Assembly (NCBI GenBank): GCA_903918045.1
Contig: CAIXCY010000225.1
Coordinates: forward strand, 1-64,000
Length of the DNA stretch: 64,000 bases
Direction: 5' to 3'
Source of the DNA: an uncultured Bacteroidia bacterium
GTDB taxonomy: Bacteria > Bacteroidota > Bacteroidia > Bacteroidales > Prolixibacteraceae
Position numbers and translations under genes: made by a program. This document shows, piece after piece, positions 17,484-27,500 of this stretch. The notes beneath the pieces are model-generated. The model was given only the letters and a program-made list of their open reading frames with translations, had not been told where the DNA came from and did no database searches. Position 1 is the first letter of the stretch, and every line of letters starts with the position of its first letter.

Positions 17484-17889
17484 ATAAGTTTTGGTGAGTT
17501 CAGAGTGACATTCCTTATGAGAAAGAATATCATCAGAAAAAAATTTATTTTTCAAAGTTTTCGTAAACATACAAAATAGTTAATATCAACCCTATGAGCA
17601 GGATGGTATTTAAAATGATTTTAACTATGGAATTGCTGACTTTACAGAGAGTCTGTGACGTATTGTTTGGATTTTTAGATCCGTGCAATATCCTAAAATA
17701 TAGGTTGTTAATGCTGTATTATTTGATTTTTCCAACAAGAAAGGCAGATGTTCTAAATTGGCCGGGAGTATGTAATTTAGAAAGACTAAAAATAAATCTG
17801 CTGAGAGATATCAATAGAGTAACCCCGAAAGAGAATGGAACAGATAATTTACATTAGTTTTGACTTTTAAATAAGCTAAATTCCCTTAA
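17484..17889. other. Intergenic stretch between divergent etf and lysE genes
   Basis: About 400 bp. An 87-codon plus-strand frame at 17594-17857 lacks any recognisable domain and has an uneven residue mix, so I do not call it a gene. The region must contain the etf promoter (minus) and the LysE promoter (plus). Confidence 0.4.
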
Positions 17890-18483
17890 ATGATAGGCTA
17901 TAACCTTACAGGATATTTGATTTTTGCATTTGTCACGACAATTACTCCCGGACCAATTAACTATATGCTTTTTTCTTACGGACGGAATTATGGGTTACGG
18001 GATTCAGGTAAACTAATGGCAGGGATTTTCTTGGGCTTTATGGTATTATTGTATTTGTCAGGGTACAGTATTGCTGGCTTGATCACCAAACATCCTGCAA
18101 TGGAATTCTATTTTAAAATCGCAAGTTCTCTCTGGCTACTTTATCTTGCTGTCATTTTAAGCAAAATTAATTCTGTTGATACTGTAGATTCGGGATCCAG
18201 GATTGGATTTTTTGCGGGGTTTTTCATGCAGTTTGTGAATCCCAAGGCCTGGATCATGGCAATAGGGGGTGCAAGCGCATTTTTACCCCATTTTGACAAT
18301 ATTCATTTAAGCGTTTTTGTTTTTTCAATGATATTTGGGATGGTGGGTATCCCATGCATGATTTTGTGGATTTTATTTGGAGATTGGATTGCAAAGCTGC
18401 TGAAATCGGCAGAGGCTCATCTGATTTTAGGTATTGTATTGTTTTGTCTGATGATTATTAGTATCGTGATGATATGGATATAG
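17890..18483 (+). CDS. LysE/RhtB-family exporter
   Basis: 197 residues, six predicted membrane helices. The N-terminus FVTTITPGPINYMLFSYGRNYG is the family signature (TPGP in helix 1), and the middle has FFMQFVNPKAWIM, the conserved NPK(A)W motif. Members export amino acids or related metabolites. The substrate cannot be read from sequence. It is alone; the next plus-strand gene follows after a palindrome cluster. Confidence 0.88.
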   Translation: MIGYNLTGYLIFAFVTTITPGPINYMLFSYGRNYGLRDSGKLMAGIFLGFMVLLYLSGYSIAGLITKHPAMEFYFKIASSLWLLYLAVILSKINSVDTVDSGSRIGFFAGFFMQFVNPKAWIMAIGGASAFLPHFDNIHLSVFVFSMIFGMVGIPCMILWILFGDWIAKLLKSAEAHLILGIVLFCLMIISIVMIWI

Positions 18484-18520
18484 CATGGGGCAGATTCTAT
18501 TTACTCCCTTATTAAATGTG

Positions 18521-18627
18521 GCGTGAACGCAATTCGCGCGACCCGGCCGGGTCAAGCGATTTTCAATCGCTTACTTTCAAATGGTTTTTTTTCCGCGAAT
18601 AAAATTCGCGGGGCCCAATCCTAGGAT
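18521..18627. repeat. Cluster of five tandem palindromes
   Basis: Five inverted repeats in 107 bp: GCGTGAA/TTCGCGC (18521-18539, one mismatch), GACCCGGCCGGGTC (18540-18553), AAGCGATT/AATCGCTT (18554-18572), CCGCGAAT/ATTCGCGG (18593-18611) and ATCCTAGGAT (18618-18627). The first three abut with no spacer. A run of eight T lies between the third and fourth, so part may act as the lysE terminator. Confidence 0.75.
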
Positions 18628-18704
18628 CCAATTTATCAAATGAACTTGTAATGCCAACGCGATAAAAAATTTGAATTTTCAGATAAGTTGACTTACTATT
18701 GTAC

Positions 18705-20948
18705 GTGAAACGCAAAATAGAACTACTGGCCCCAGGCGGAGACACTGACTCCATAAAAGCTGCAATTCTTGCCGGTGCCGACGCTGTATATTGCGGACTG
18801 AATAAATTTAATGCAAGAAACCGTGCTTCAAATATCAGCTTTGACGACTTGCAGGGGATTTTGCATCTGGCTCATAAGCACAGTTGCATGGTTTTTCTGA
18901 CTCTTAATATTGTTATTGTTGAGACTGAATTCCCAGCTCTTATCGCCCTGTTAAATAGGCTGGTGAATACAAGTATTGATGGGATTATTGTTCAGGACCT
19001 GGGACTGTTTTTTTTATTGTCCAAATACTTCAAAAGTCTGAAAATACATGCATCCACCCAACTCACAACACATAATGAGGGGCAGATCCTTTTTTTAAAT
19101 AAACTCAATGCTTCAAGGGTTAACCTCTCAAGGGAATTGAATATTTCTGAAATCAAAGATTTAACCCTGGTGGCACATCAACACGGCATACTCACAGAGG
19201 TATTTGTCCATGGATCATATTGCATCTCTTTCTCCGGGATTTGCTATTTGAGTTCGGTACATGGTGGAAACTCGGGAAACCGCGGCCGATGCAGTCAACC
19301 ATGCCGGGATCGGTATCTGACTACCTCTGCCGGAAAGGACTACCCACTGAATCTTAAAGATAATTCTGCATGGTCTGATCTTAGAGAACTTTCAGATGCC
19401 GGAGTGGATTCATTGAAGATTGAAGGGAGAATTAAGAGTTCTGACTATGTGTATACGGTTGTAATCAATTGGATACAAAAGCTTCAATATTTTGATAGTC
19501 AGGATGAACGTCTAAAAGACAACGTGGAGTTATACAAGGTCTTCAATCGCGATTTTTCAAACGGTTTCCTCAGAGGGACTATTCAAAAAGGGATGTTTAT
19601 TGATAATCCCCGGGATCACTCGATTCAACATTTGTCCGAAATTAATTCGTATGCCTCTGCAGCTGAGCTTGAATTGGCACATCTGAAATTTTATGCTGAA
19701 AAGGAAGATTTAAAAGCCTTTCTGGAAAATGAATTACAGCAAATCTCTTTAGCAAAGGAACCTTTGACCGTTGATATTTCTGGTGAGAATGGTTCACCAT
19801 TAAAGGTTACAGTACGAACTTCCGATCGTTCATTTTATGTTTTTTCAGATGTTAATCTTGATATTAAAGGCACTGAACCATTAAATTACAAAATAGTTTT
19901 CAATCGACTAAAGGCGATCAATGAAACGGAATATTTCATCGCAGAGTTTGTTATTAAAAACCTTAGGAGTGGTGTTTATTTACCGTTTAAGGAACTTACA
20001 CTAATCAAAAGAAAAATCCTGTTTAACCTCAACGGTTCAAAAGAATTTGTCGATCCGGTAGTCGTACCTTATCCGGAAAAATCTCACCGGACTGTAATAA
20101 AGCCATCTCTTTCGGTTTTAATCTCCTCCATCAAGGATTTGCACCTTTTGGGGGAGTGCTATGCAGATGTCTTTTATCAGCTTCCTGAGAGTTTTGGAAT
20201 TGAGCTTTCCGGGCTTATTTCTCTTTTTTTAGAAAACAGGCTGCTCTATCCCTGGTTTCCATCTGTTTTAATTGGTGAGGACTACACTGCCGCGTTAGAA
20301 TTTCTGAAGCTGGTGAATCCGGATCTTATCGTGACAAACAATACTGGTATAGGTTATGAGGCTTATAAGATGGGAATCAAATGGATCGCGGGTCCTTTTC
20401 TGAATATTGTAAATTCTTTTAGTCTTCTCACTCTAAAGGAGAATTTTAACTGTTATGGCGCTTTTATATCAAATGAACTCAGCAGGTCGCAAATCCACGG
20501 AATTTCCCCTCCCGAAGGTTTCAAACTTTACTATAGCATCTATCATCCGGTTGTGCTTATGACAAGCAGGCAATGCCTGTTTCATCAGGTTACAGGGTGT
20601 GAGAATAATGAAATTACTGATTTCTGCATTCAAAACTGTGAGAAATCATCATCGATCACAAATTTAAAAGGAGAGTCTTTTATCATTCATAAAACGAAGG
20701 GAAACTACCATAATCTTATCAATGAAATAAATTTCCTGAATACGGCTGTCGTAACTGATGAGCCGAAACTTTTTACCGGCTTTATGATCGATTTAAGAGA
20801 GATTAAAACAAAGATCCAAAATGAAATTGATAAATCCTTGTTAATCCAACTTTTTAACAGTTTTCTCAATGGAGATCAAGGTGCCAGGGATGAACTTGAG
20901 CAGATGATACAACCAACAACCTCAACGCAATATTTAAAAGGAATCTGA
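18705..20948 (+). CDS. Peptidase U32-family protein
   Basis: About 747 residues. The U32 signature is complete: EVFVHGSYCISFSGICYLS, followed by GNSGNRGRCSQPCR, giving four cysteines of the catalytic or Fe-S type. The N-terminus KIELLAPGGDTDSIKAAI is the standard barrel opening. E. coli relatives include RlhA, which hydroxylates C2501 of 23S rRNA, and UbiU/V, so a tRNA/rRNA or cofactor hydroxylation role is more likely than proteolysis; this is inference from family knowledge. No ATG is available; the GTG at 18705 gives MKRKIELLAP, the common family start, and a TTG at 18699 would add two residues. More cysteines occur near residues 622-648. Confidence 0.85.
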   Translation: MKRKIELLAPGGDTDSIKAAILAGADAVYCGLNKFNARNRASNISFDDLQGILHLAHKHSCMVFLTLNIVIVETEFPALIALLNRLVNTSIDGIIVQDLGLFFLLSKYFKSLKIHASTQLTTHNEGQILFLNKLNASRVNLSRELNISEIKDLTLVAHQHGILTEVFVHGSYCISFSGICYLSSVHGGNSGNRGRCSQPCRDRYLTTSAGKDYPLNLKDNSAWSDLRELSDAGVDSLKIEGRIKSSDYVYTVVINWIQKLQYFDSQDERLKDNVELYKVFNRDFSNGFLRGTIQKGMFIDNPRDHSIQHLSEINSYASAAELELAHLKFYAEKEDLKAFLENELQQISLAKEPLTVDISGENGSPLKVTVRTSDRSFYVFSDVNLDIKGTEPLNYKIVFNRLKAINETEYFIAEFVIKNLRSGVYLPFKELTLIKRKILFNLNGSKEFVDPVVVPYPEKSHRTVIKPSLSVLISSIKDLHLLGECYADVFYQLPESFGIELSGLISLFLENRLLYPWFPSVLIGEDYTAALEFLKLVNPDLIVTNNTGIGYEAYKMGIKWIAGPFLNIVNSFSLLTLKENFNCYGAFISNELSRSQIHGISPPEGFKLYYSIYHPVVLMTSRQCLFHQVTGCENNEITDFCIQNCEKSSSITNLKGESFIIHKTKGNYHNLINEINFLNTAVVTDEPKLFTGFMIDLREIKTKIQNEIDKSLLIQLFNSFLNGDQGARDELEQMIQPTTSTQYLKGI

Positions 20949-21294
20949 GATCGTAACAGCCCGGAGGCTAACTGATTCATCAATACATAAGTCAGCCTAC
21001 TCACCGGCCATTGTCGGAAAATATTTTCAATCACGCCTAATGAAAGGTGAATTTGGTTACAGGAAATCCCTTTAAAGAACCGATTAGATGAATTTAAAGT
21101 CAAATTATTATTCCAATTTCACTCAAATAGCGTCAAATATTTATTATATTTAATCAATCGTAAAGCTAATTCAGATTTGCTCTACGACTTCTTAAAATTG
21201 TTTGCTGCTTATCACTTTATCAATTTGATCTTAATTAAATAGCTTTTAAGATTATTGGTTGTCAGAGATTTAATAACTTAAATAAAGTTGTTCT
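20949..21294. other. Intergenic region with an imperfect hairpin
   Basis: AGGCTAACT (20964-20972) pairs with AGTCAGCCT (20990-20998) except for one position, about 20 bp after the U32 stop, but lacks a T-run. No coding pattern in the rest. The permease that follows belongs to a family often controlled by c-di-AMP riboswitches in Firmicutes; I do not see that fold here. Confidence 0.35.
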
Positions 21295-23307
21295 ATGACT
21301 GATACAGAAGACCGAACTCTATTTAATGGGAGATTTAAGGAGGTTTTTATTGGCAAAGCCCGAACCTTACAGGATAAATCCATTTTTCATAAACTCTCCT
21401 TAATCGCATTTTTTGCCTGGATTGGTCTTGGGGCTGACGGAATATCGTCTTCCTGCTACGGCCCCGAAGAGGCATTTCGCCACCTGGCAGGACATCCAAT
21501 GCTCGCTGTTTTTGTTGCAATAGGAACTGTTTTTACAATTTTCATAATCTGTACCAGCTACAGCCAAATCATTAAACTCTTTCCTCACGGTGGTGGAGGA
21601 TATATCGTCGGAAGCAAACTTATCTCTCCAACTGTTGGGATGATTTCGGGTTGCGCTCTGATTATCGATTATATTCTTACAATTACGATCTCTATTTCAA
21701 GCGGCACTGATGCTCTTTTCAGCATTATGCCGCAGAGTTTGCATGTATATAAATTAGGTATTGCAATAGCTTGTGTTTGCATTCTTATTTTACTAAATCT
21801 TCGGGGAGTAAAGGAGTCAGTCATATCACTTACTCCAATTTTTGTGATTTTCATTATTATGCATGTGTTTGTAATTCTCTATGCCATTGTTTTACAAGCC
21901 AATAATTTTCAGGCTGCTTTTCATGAAACATCAAGTCAGCTGCATTCCTCAATTTCGCAAGTCGGGTATTTGGGGACCCTGTTTATCATCGTTAAAGCTT
22001 ATAGTATGGGTGCAGGCACCTTTACTGGAATTGAGGCTGTAAGTAATGGAATGTCTGTACTTCGTGAACCGAAGGTGCAAACAGCAAGGAGAACGATGAT
22101 GCTGATGGCTTTCTCATTGTCATTTATTGTATTAGGACTTATGATTTCGTATGCGCTTTATAATGTGCAAATTAGTTCATCAAAAACTCTAAATGCCGTC
22201 TTGTTTGACAATGTTACTGCCAACTGGGGATCGGTCTGGTCAAGTAGTTTTATCGGAATTACGCTGGCATCGGAGGCTGCACTACTGTTTGTAGCTGCGC
22301 AGACAGGGTTTTTAGATGGTCCCAGGATCATGGCGAATATGGCCCTCGATCATTGGTTTCCTAAAAAATATGCATCGCTGAGTGATCGCCTTGTAAATAT
22401 GAACGGAGTGATGATGATGGGGATCTCAGCTATTGTCCTTATGATCTTATCCAAGGGATCGGTATCTTTTCTGATTGTCCTTTATAGTATCAATGTATTT
22501 ATAACCTTTTCGATCTCTCAACTTGGAATGGTAAGGCACTGGTGGATCCAGCGCCTTAAACTGGACCAATGGCGAGGTAAACTTACGATCAACGGAATTG
22601 GATTTATTTTGACATTCACGATACTTGTTTCGGTTACAATTATTAAATTTGGAGATGGTGGATGGATTACCCTTCTGATTACTGGCCTGTTTATCCTTCT
22701 GACAATCAGTATAAAACGGCACTACTTAAATATAACCGTTCGCTATATGAAAGTTTGTCAGAAAGCTATCGCAGACCTTCATGTCGCTCTTGATCATTTG
22801 CCAAAAAACGATGGGAGCAGGACTCCTCAGCTCCTGAAATATAACCCCAAGGCCAAAACAGCTATCATATTGGTAAAGGAGTTCGGAGGGACTGGTATTC
22901 ATACATTTTTAAGGATTAATGAGAGTTTTATGGCGATCTATCAAAATTATATATTTATAAGGGTAGGTATCCTGAACTCCAAGTTCTATAGGGGTTCGGA
23001 TGAACTTGACCACTTCAAAATGTCAGTGAAGGACGATGGAAGGAAATATGTTGATATCGCCAATCATTTCGGTTTTTATGGCAAGAGTCTATGGACCATT
23101 GGAACTGATCCTGCTGATGAAGTTTATAAGATGGTGAAAAAGCTCATGCCGCTAATTCCAAATCCAACGTTTTTTGGGAGCCAATTAGTCTTTTCTAAAA
23201 CTTTTTATTTATCACAATTGCTTCATAATCATACAATATTTTCAATCCAGAAGAGGTTTTTTAAGTTTGGAATACCAATTGTGATATTCCCGATTAGAAT
23301 TGATTAA
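21295..23307 (+). CDS. APC-superfamily permease, KimA-like
   Basis: 670 residues. About twelve helices in the first 480 residues, with ADGISSSCYGPEEAF in helix 1 and PHGGGGYIVG in helix 3, the pattern seen in KimA-type K+/H+ symporters and related APC permeases. A soluble C-terminal domain of roughly 180 residues follows (KAKTAIILVKEFGGTGIHTF), as in the KimA group. Function as a potassium importer is inferred from that resemblance; an amino-acid permease is the alternative. It is a single gene, with the small tautomerase-like gene 53 bp downstream. Confidence 0.75.
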   Translation: MTDTEDRTLFNGRFKEVFIGKARTLQDKSIFHKLSLIAFFAWIGLGADGISSSCYGPEEAFRHLAGHPMLAVFVAIGTVFTIFIICTSYSQIIKLFPHGGGGYIVGSKLISPTVGMISGCALIIDYILTITISISSGTDALFSIMPQSLHVYKLGIAIACVCILILLNLRGVKESVISLTPIFVIFIIMHVFVILYAIVLQANNFQAAFHETSSQLHSSISQVGYLGTLFIIVKAYSMGAGTFTGIEAVSNGMSVLREPKVQTARRTMMLMAFSLSFIVLGLMISYALYNVQISSSKTLNAVLFDNVTANWGSVWSSSFIGITLASEAALLFVAAQTGFLDGPRIMANMALDHWFPKKYASLSDRLVNMNGVMMMGISAIVLMILSKGSVSFLIVLYSINVFITFSISQLGMVRHWWIQRLKLDQWRGKLTINGIGFILTFTILVSVTIIKFGDGGWITLLITGLFILLTISIKRHYLNITVRYMKVCQKAIADLHVALDHLPKNDGSRTPQLLKYNPKAKTAIILVKEFGGTGIHTFLRINESFMAIYQNYIFIRVGILNSKFYRGSDELDHFKMSVKDDGRKYVDIANHFGFYGKSLWTIGTDPADEVYKMVKKLMPLIPNPTFFGSQLVFSKTFYLSQLLHNHTIFSIQKRFFKFGIPIVIFPIRID

Positions 23308-23360
23308 GACCAGTTATTCGTATTTCAAATCAAAATTTCAAATAATTTAAAAAAAATGTC

Positions 23361-23558
23361 ATGGTAGTGATTACTTTAGAGTGTCCTTTTCTTTCAATAG
23401 GGAAGAAAGAGATTATTGTTAAGGATTTTACCCAATCGGTATGTGAACATATCGGAATTCCAAGTGAAGAAGTCATCATCTTCATCAGGGAGGATCCCAA
23501 CGAAAATATGGCCCAGGGGGGGATTATTTTATCCGAAAAACTCAGGTCCATAATTTAG
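23361..23558 (+). CDS. 4-oxalocrotonate tautomerase-fold protein lacking Pro1
   Basis: 65 residues. The body matches the 4-OT family: IGKKEIIVKDFTQSVCEHIG, then PSEEVIIFIREDPNENMAQGG, the usual second helix and C-terminal strand. Tautomerases use the N-terminal proline exposed after Met removal, but this sequence begins MVVITLECP, with Val in that place. The ATG at 23356 five bases earlier is in another frame and runs into a stop, so no start supplying a proline is apparent. It may be a non-catalytic or differently catalytic member. Confidence 0.7.
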   Translation: MVVITLECPFLSIGKKEIIVKDFTQSVCEHIGIPSEEVIIFIREDPNENMAQGGIILSEKLRSII

Positions 23559-23931
23559 CTGTGTTAATACGCGAGCCTGAGCAGATAGTGAAAGTCTGAC
23601 CTGGTTAATGGATAAGCCAAGTCTGGTGTGAATTACCTGAAATGACTTTTTCTTATGGAAATTTTATTTTTTTATGAATCAAAGTTAATTCTACTATCAC
23701 GCAGATATCGCGAAGATCTTAATTGTAAAATTTTAATTAACTCTAATGACCCTATTAAGCGTAAGATATTCCCTCATTACATTATCTCCTTATTATCCTG
23801 GACAAAGGGTGAATTTGCATTCTTCTCCATATTTGCGAGTTTTATGAGAAGAACTTTCCAATGTCTGTTGGATCCCGCCAACCTACCTATTTTAAGGTTC
23901 TATTCGTAAATAAATATTGTGATTTCTTTTA
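23559..23931. other. Intergenic region before the H-NOX operon
   Basis: An 84-codon frame at 23655-23909 has no recognisable features and is likely spurious. The right end leads into the promoter box. Confidence 0.4.
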
Positions 23932-23939
23932 TATCTTTG
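23932..23939 (+). promoter_or_regulatory. -7 box (TATCTTTG) of the H-NOX operon
   Basis: Exact match to TAnnTTTG, 47 bp upstream of the H-NOX start. A partial -33 element (TTGTG at 23918-23922) is closer than the usual 19-21 bp. Confidence 0.5.
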
Positions 23940-23986
23940 TTTTTAAGTAATTGAATCACTTATAAAAACCCTTTTATTCCTGTAAT

Positions 23987-24529
23987 ATGTACGGAATTGT
24001 AAATAAGGCTATCGAAGATCTTGTAAAATCCAGTTTTGGAGAAGATAGATGGGAAAAGGTTAAAGAGCGAAGTGGATTGGAAGTGGATTTCTTTATCAGT
24101 AACGAACCGTATGATGATGACATCACTTTCAAACTGGCAGGTGCTGTAAGTGAAGAGATGGATATTTCTCTTGATCTTGTGCTGCAAGCCTTCGGAGAGT
24201 GGTGGGTACTAAAGACAGGAAAAGAAAAGTATGGTGGATTAATGGAGGCAGGTGGTAATAATTTAAAGGAGTTTTTAATAAACCTACCCATTTTCCACAA
24301 CCGGATTATGCTTATTTATCCTAAGCTTACCCCCCCAGAGTTTAAAGTTAGTCATCAGGAAGATAAAAGCATTCACCTGCATTATTTCTCCCAAAGGGAA
24401 GGTTTACAGGAATTTGTAAGAGGTCTGATTAACGGTTTGGGAAAGATGTACAATACGCCGGTTGAAATAGAGCTTATCGAGAGTAGGATGGCAGGTGATA
24501 CTCATGAAGTGTTTAAAGTAAGCTGGTAA
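23987..24529 (+). CDS. H-NOX heme nitric-oxide sensor
   Basis: 180 residues, the full length of a stand-alone H-NOX domain. The proximal heme ligand is H104 in NLPIFHNRI, and the heme-propionate clamp YxSxR is Y133-S135-R137 in HYFSQREGL. The N-terminus MYGIVNKAIEDLV is typical. H-NOX proteins bind NO (and in some anaerobes O2) and control a partner enzyme. Here the next gene starts 4 bp after its stop and encodes a histidine kinase with an HNOBA domain, the standard partner. No distal tyrosine typical of O2-binding forms is obvious, so NO selectivity is the better guess. Confidence 0.95.
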   Translation: MYGIVNKAIEDLVKSSFGEDRWEKVKERSGLEVDFFISNEPYDDDITFKLAGAVSEEMDISLDLVLQAFGEWWVLKTGKEKYGGLMEAGGNNLKEFLINLPIFHNRIMLIYPKLTPPEFKVSHQEDKSIHLHYFSQREGLQEFVRGLINGLGKMYNTPVEIELIESRMAGDTHEVFKVSW

Positions 24530-24533
24530 TATT

Positions 24534-27500
24534 ATGGTAAATAACATATCCTTTGGATCGTCTCAGTTTGATCGGATTTTCCCGTTTTATATTCTTATAA
24601 ATTCACAAATGGTTGTCGAATCTAACGGGAAAACGATAGAAAAGCTTTTCCCGGGAACCATTGGAAAGTCTTTTTCTGAAAACTTTATCATAAAAAGACC
24701 TGAAGTCCCTAAAATGGATTATAATTCTTTGCAATCGCTAATGAATCAGTTGGTTGTAATAGAGTGTAATGATTTGAGGAAAACCTCCCTCCGCGGACAG
24801 TTTGAACTCATTTCCGAAGGAAACCTAATCTTATTTATTGGATCTCCCTGGTATGGATCTATTGAGCAGGTGATCGAGAATCAGCTCAGACTGGATGATT
24901 TTGCCTATCATGATCCTATGATAGATCTTCTTCATGTTTTAAAAACACAGGAGATCACCAACGAAGAGCTCAAAAAACTTCTGCAGACCATCAACAAACA
25001 AAAAAATGATCTTAAAAATGCTGCAAAGGAGATCCATGACATTGCCCTGTTCCCGATGCAAAGCCCCGATCCCCTCATTCGGATTGACCTTCAGGGGAAT
25101 GTCCTCACGCTAAATCCTGCTGCTGAAGAGTTCTCAGAGTTTCTGTTTAAAAATAAAAATTATTCAGCAACTGAATTCTGGCGTGAGATTACCATTCGCG
25201 CTGATAAAGAGAAAGAGAGGGAAATTTTTGAAGTAAAATCGGATAATAAATGGTATTCATTTTTAATAAAGCCACTTCTCAGTGACGGCTACTTTAATAT
25301 TTACGGCAGGGATATAACTGAGAATAAAGAAAAAGAGGATCAGCTGCTTATTCTTTCGTCAATTGCTGCGCAAAACACCCATGGAGTCGTAATCGCCGAT
25401 AAGGAGGGTAAAATTGAGTGGGTCAATAAGAGTTATGAGCAGATGACCGGGTATTCGATTAACGATGTAAAAGGGAAAAAGCCCGGCTCTTTACTGCAGG
25501 GTAAGGATAGTGATCCGGGAACAATTGCTTATTTGAAGACCCAGATTTCCAATGGGGAACCCTATGTATGTGAAATCCTGAATTATCATAAATTGGGAAG
25601 ACCATATTGGGTAAGGATACAAGGGCAGGCACTGAAGAATAAGGATGGTCAGTTAATAAAATACTTCGCTGTTGAGGAAGATATTACAACTGAAAAAGAG
25701 ACTCAGCAGAAGCTTAAAGAGTTTGAGAGTCGATTTAGAATTGCGCTTGAAAAACTGGGTGATAATGTATGGGAATCCGATTACAGTACAGGGGAAACGA
25801 TATTCTCAAATCCTACATCACATTTAAAGGGGTATGACTTTAAAGAGAATTCTGAAAATGAAAATTTATGGAGACAAAGTGTTTATGAGAAGGATCTGTA
25901 TTTGCTTATCGAGAATGACAAAAAAATCAGGAATAATGAGATTGACTATTATGCCCTGGAATACCGCTTGCTTCGGAGAGATGGAAAAATAATATGGATA
26001 CTTGACCGAGGGGTAGTTATCGAAAAAGACTCAAAAGGTAACCCGCTGAAAATTATAGGCACGCATAGCGATATTACAATCCAGAAAAATGCAGAGATGG
26101 CATTGAAAATTAAGGAAGAGAAATACCGCAACATCATCGCAAATATGAATCTTGGTTTGCTCGAAGTTGATCAGGATGATACAATTCAATACGCCAACCA
26201 GAGGTTCTGCACGATGAGTGGTTATGATTTTGATGAATTGGCAGGTCGAAATGCTTCAGAGGTCTTGATTCCGATAGAAAACAGAAACCAGATTAAAATC
26301 AAAAATGAGTTAAGAAAGCAACATATAGCAGATGCCTATGAGTTACCGGTTATAGTTAAAAATGGCGAGCAAAAATGGTGGCTCATAAGCGGAGCTCCAA
26401 ATTATAATGACCTCGGGGAATTGGTTGGATCCACAGGAATCCATCTTGATATTACCGATCAAAAAAAGCTTGAACTAGACCTGCTTGAAGCCAAAGTTAA
26501 TGCCGAAAATTCAAGCAAATTTAAGGAATTATTTCTGGCCAATATGAGTCATGAGATAAGAACTCCTTTAAATGGGATCATTGGGATGATCCGGGAAATT
26601 TCGCGCGAGCCACTCTCGCTCAAACAAAACCGGTATATTAAAAATGCCGGAACTGCAAGCCAGCATCTCCTCTCAATCGTAAATGATATCCTTGACATTT
26701 CAAAAATCGAATCGGGACAAATGATCCTTGAAATGCATGCTTTCAGTCTGAGGAATGTTGTTAATGAAACAATTTCAATACTCTTGCCGGCTGTTGATGA
26801 AAAGTCACTGGAACTTTTGAAAGTGATATCCCCAACAATCGCTCCCGCTTATATTGGTGATTCAAACCGAATCAGGCAAATCCTTATTAACGTAATCAGC
26901 AATTCAATTAAATATACCGAACAAGGTAGTATTGCAATTGAATGTGATATAACAGGAGTGAAGGCAAAGGTTCATCAGCTGAAATTAAAGATTTCAGATA
27001 CCGGAATTGGAATGGAGGCTTCATTTGTAAAAAATATCTTTAATAAATTTACGCAGGGCGATCTCTCTACCGCCCGGAAATATGGGGGTACCGGATTAGG
27101 AATGGCCATAACCTATGAATTGATACAATTGATGAATGGGTCAATTACCGTCTCAAGTCAATTGGGGATTGGCACCTCTGTTGAAATCGAAATTGAGCTG
27201 GAAGAGGCAGATGAAAGTAGAATGCAAGTTGAAACCTTTCCTATAAGTCTGGATTCTCTTAAAGATAAAAATATTCTGCTTGTGGAAGATAATGATCTAA
27301 ATCGTATAGTTGCTCAGGATTTGCTCTCATTTCATAACATCAAAGTAACTGAGGCGAACAATGGGTTTCAGGCCATTGAAGAGTTGAGAAAATCTTCCTT
27401 TGACCTGATCTTGATGGATCTTCAGATGCCTGGAATGGGTGGACTTGAGGCAACAAAAGTAATTCGGAAGGAGATGCAACTTGAAACTCCGATAATTGCA

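Noticed and set aside
17594-17857. 87-codon plus-strand frame before lysE
   Set aside because: No domain or signal, odd residue mix and no promoter-like box; probably chance in AT-rich non-coding DNA.
20949-21294. c-di-AMP (ydaO-type) riboswitch before the KimA-like permease
   Set aside because: Considered because of the family link, but I found no conserved fold elements; only an imperfect hairpin near the previous gene's end.
23655-23909. 84-codon frame upstream of the H-NOX gene
   Set aside because: No recognisable features; overlaps the likely promoter region of the H-NOX operon.
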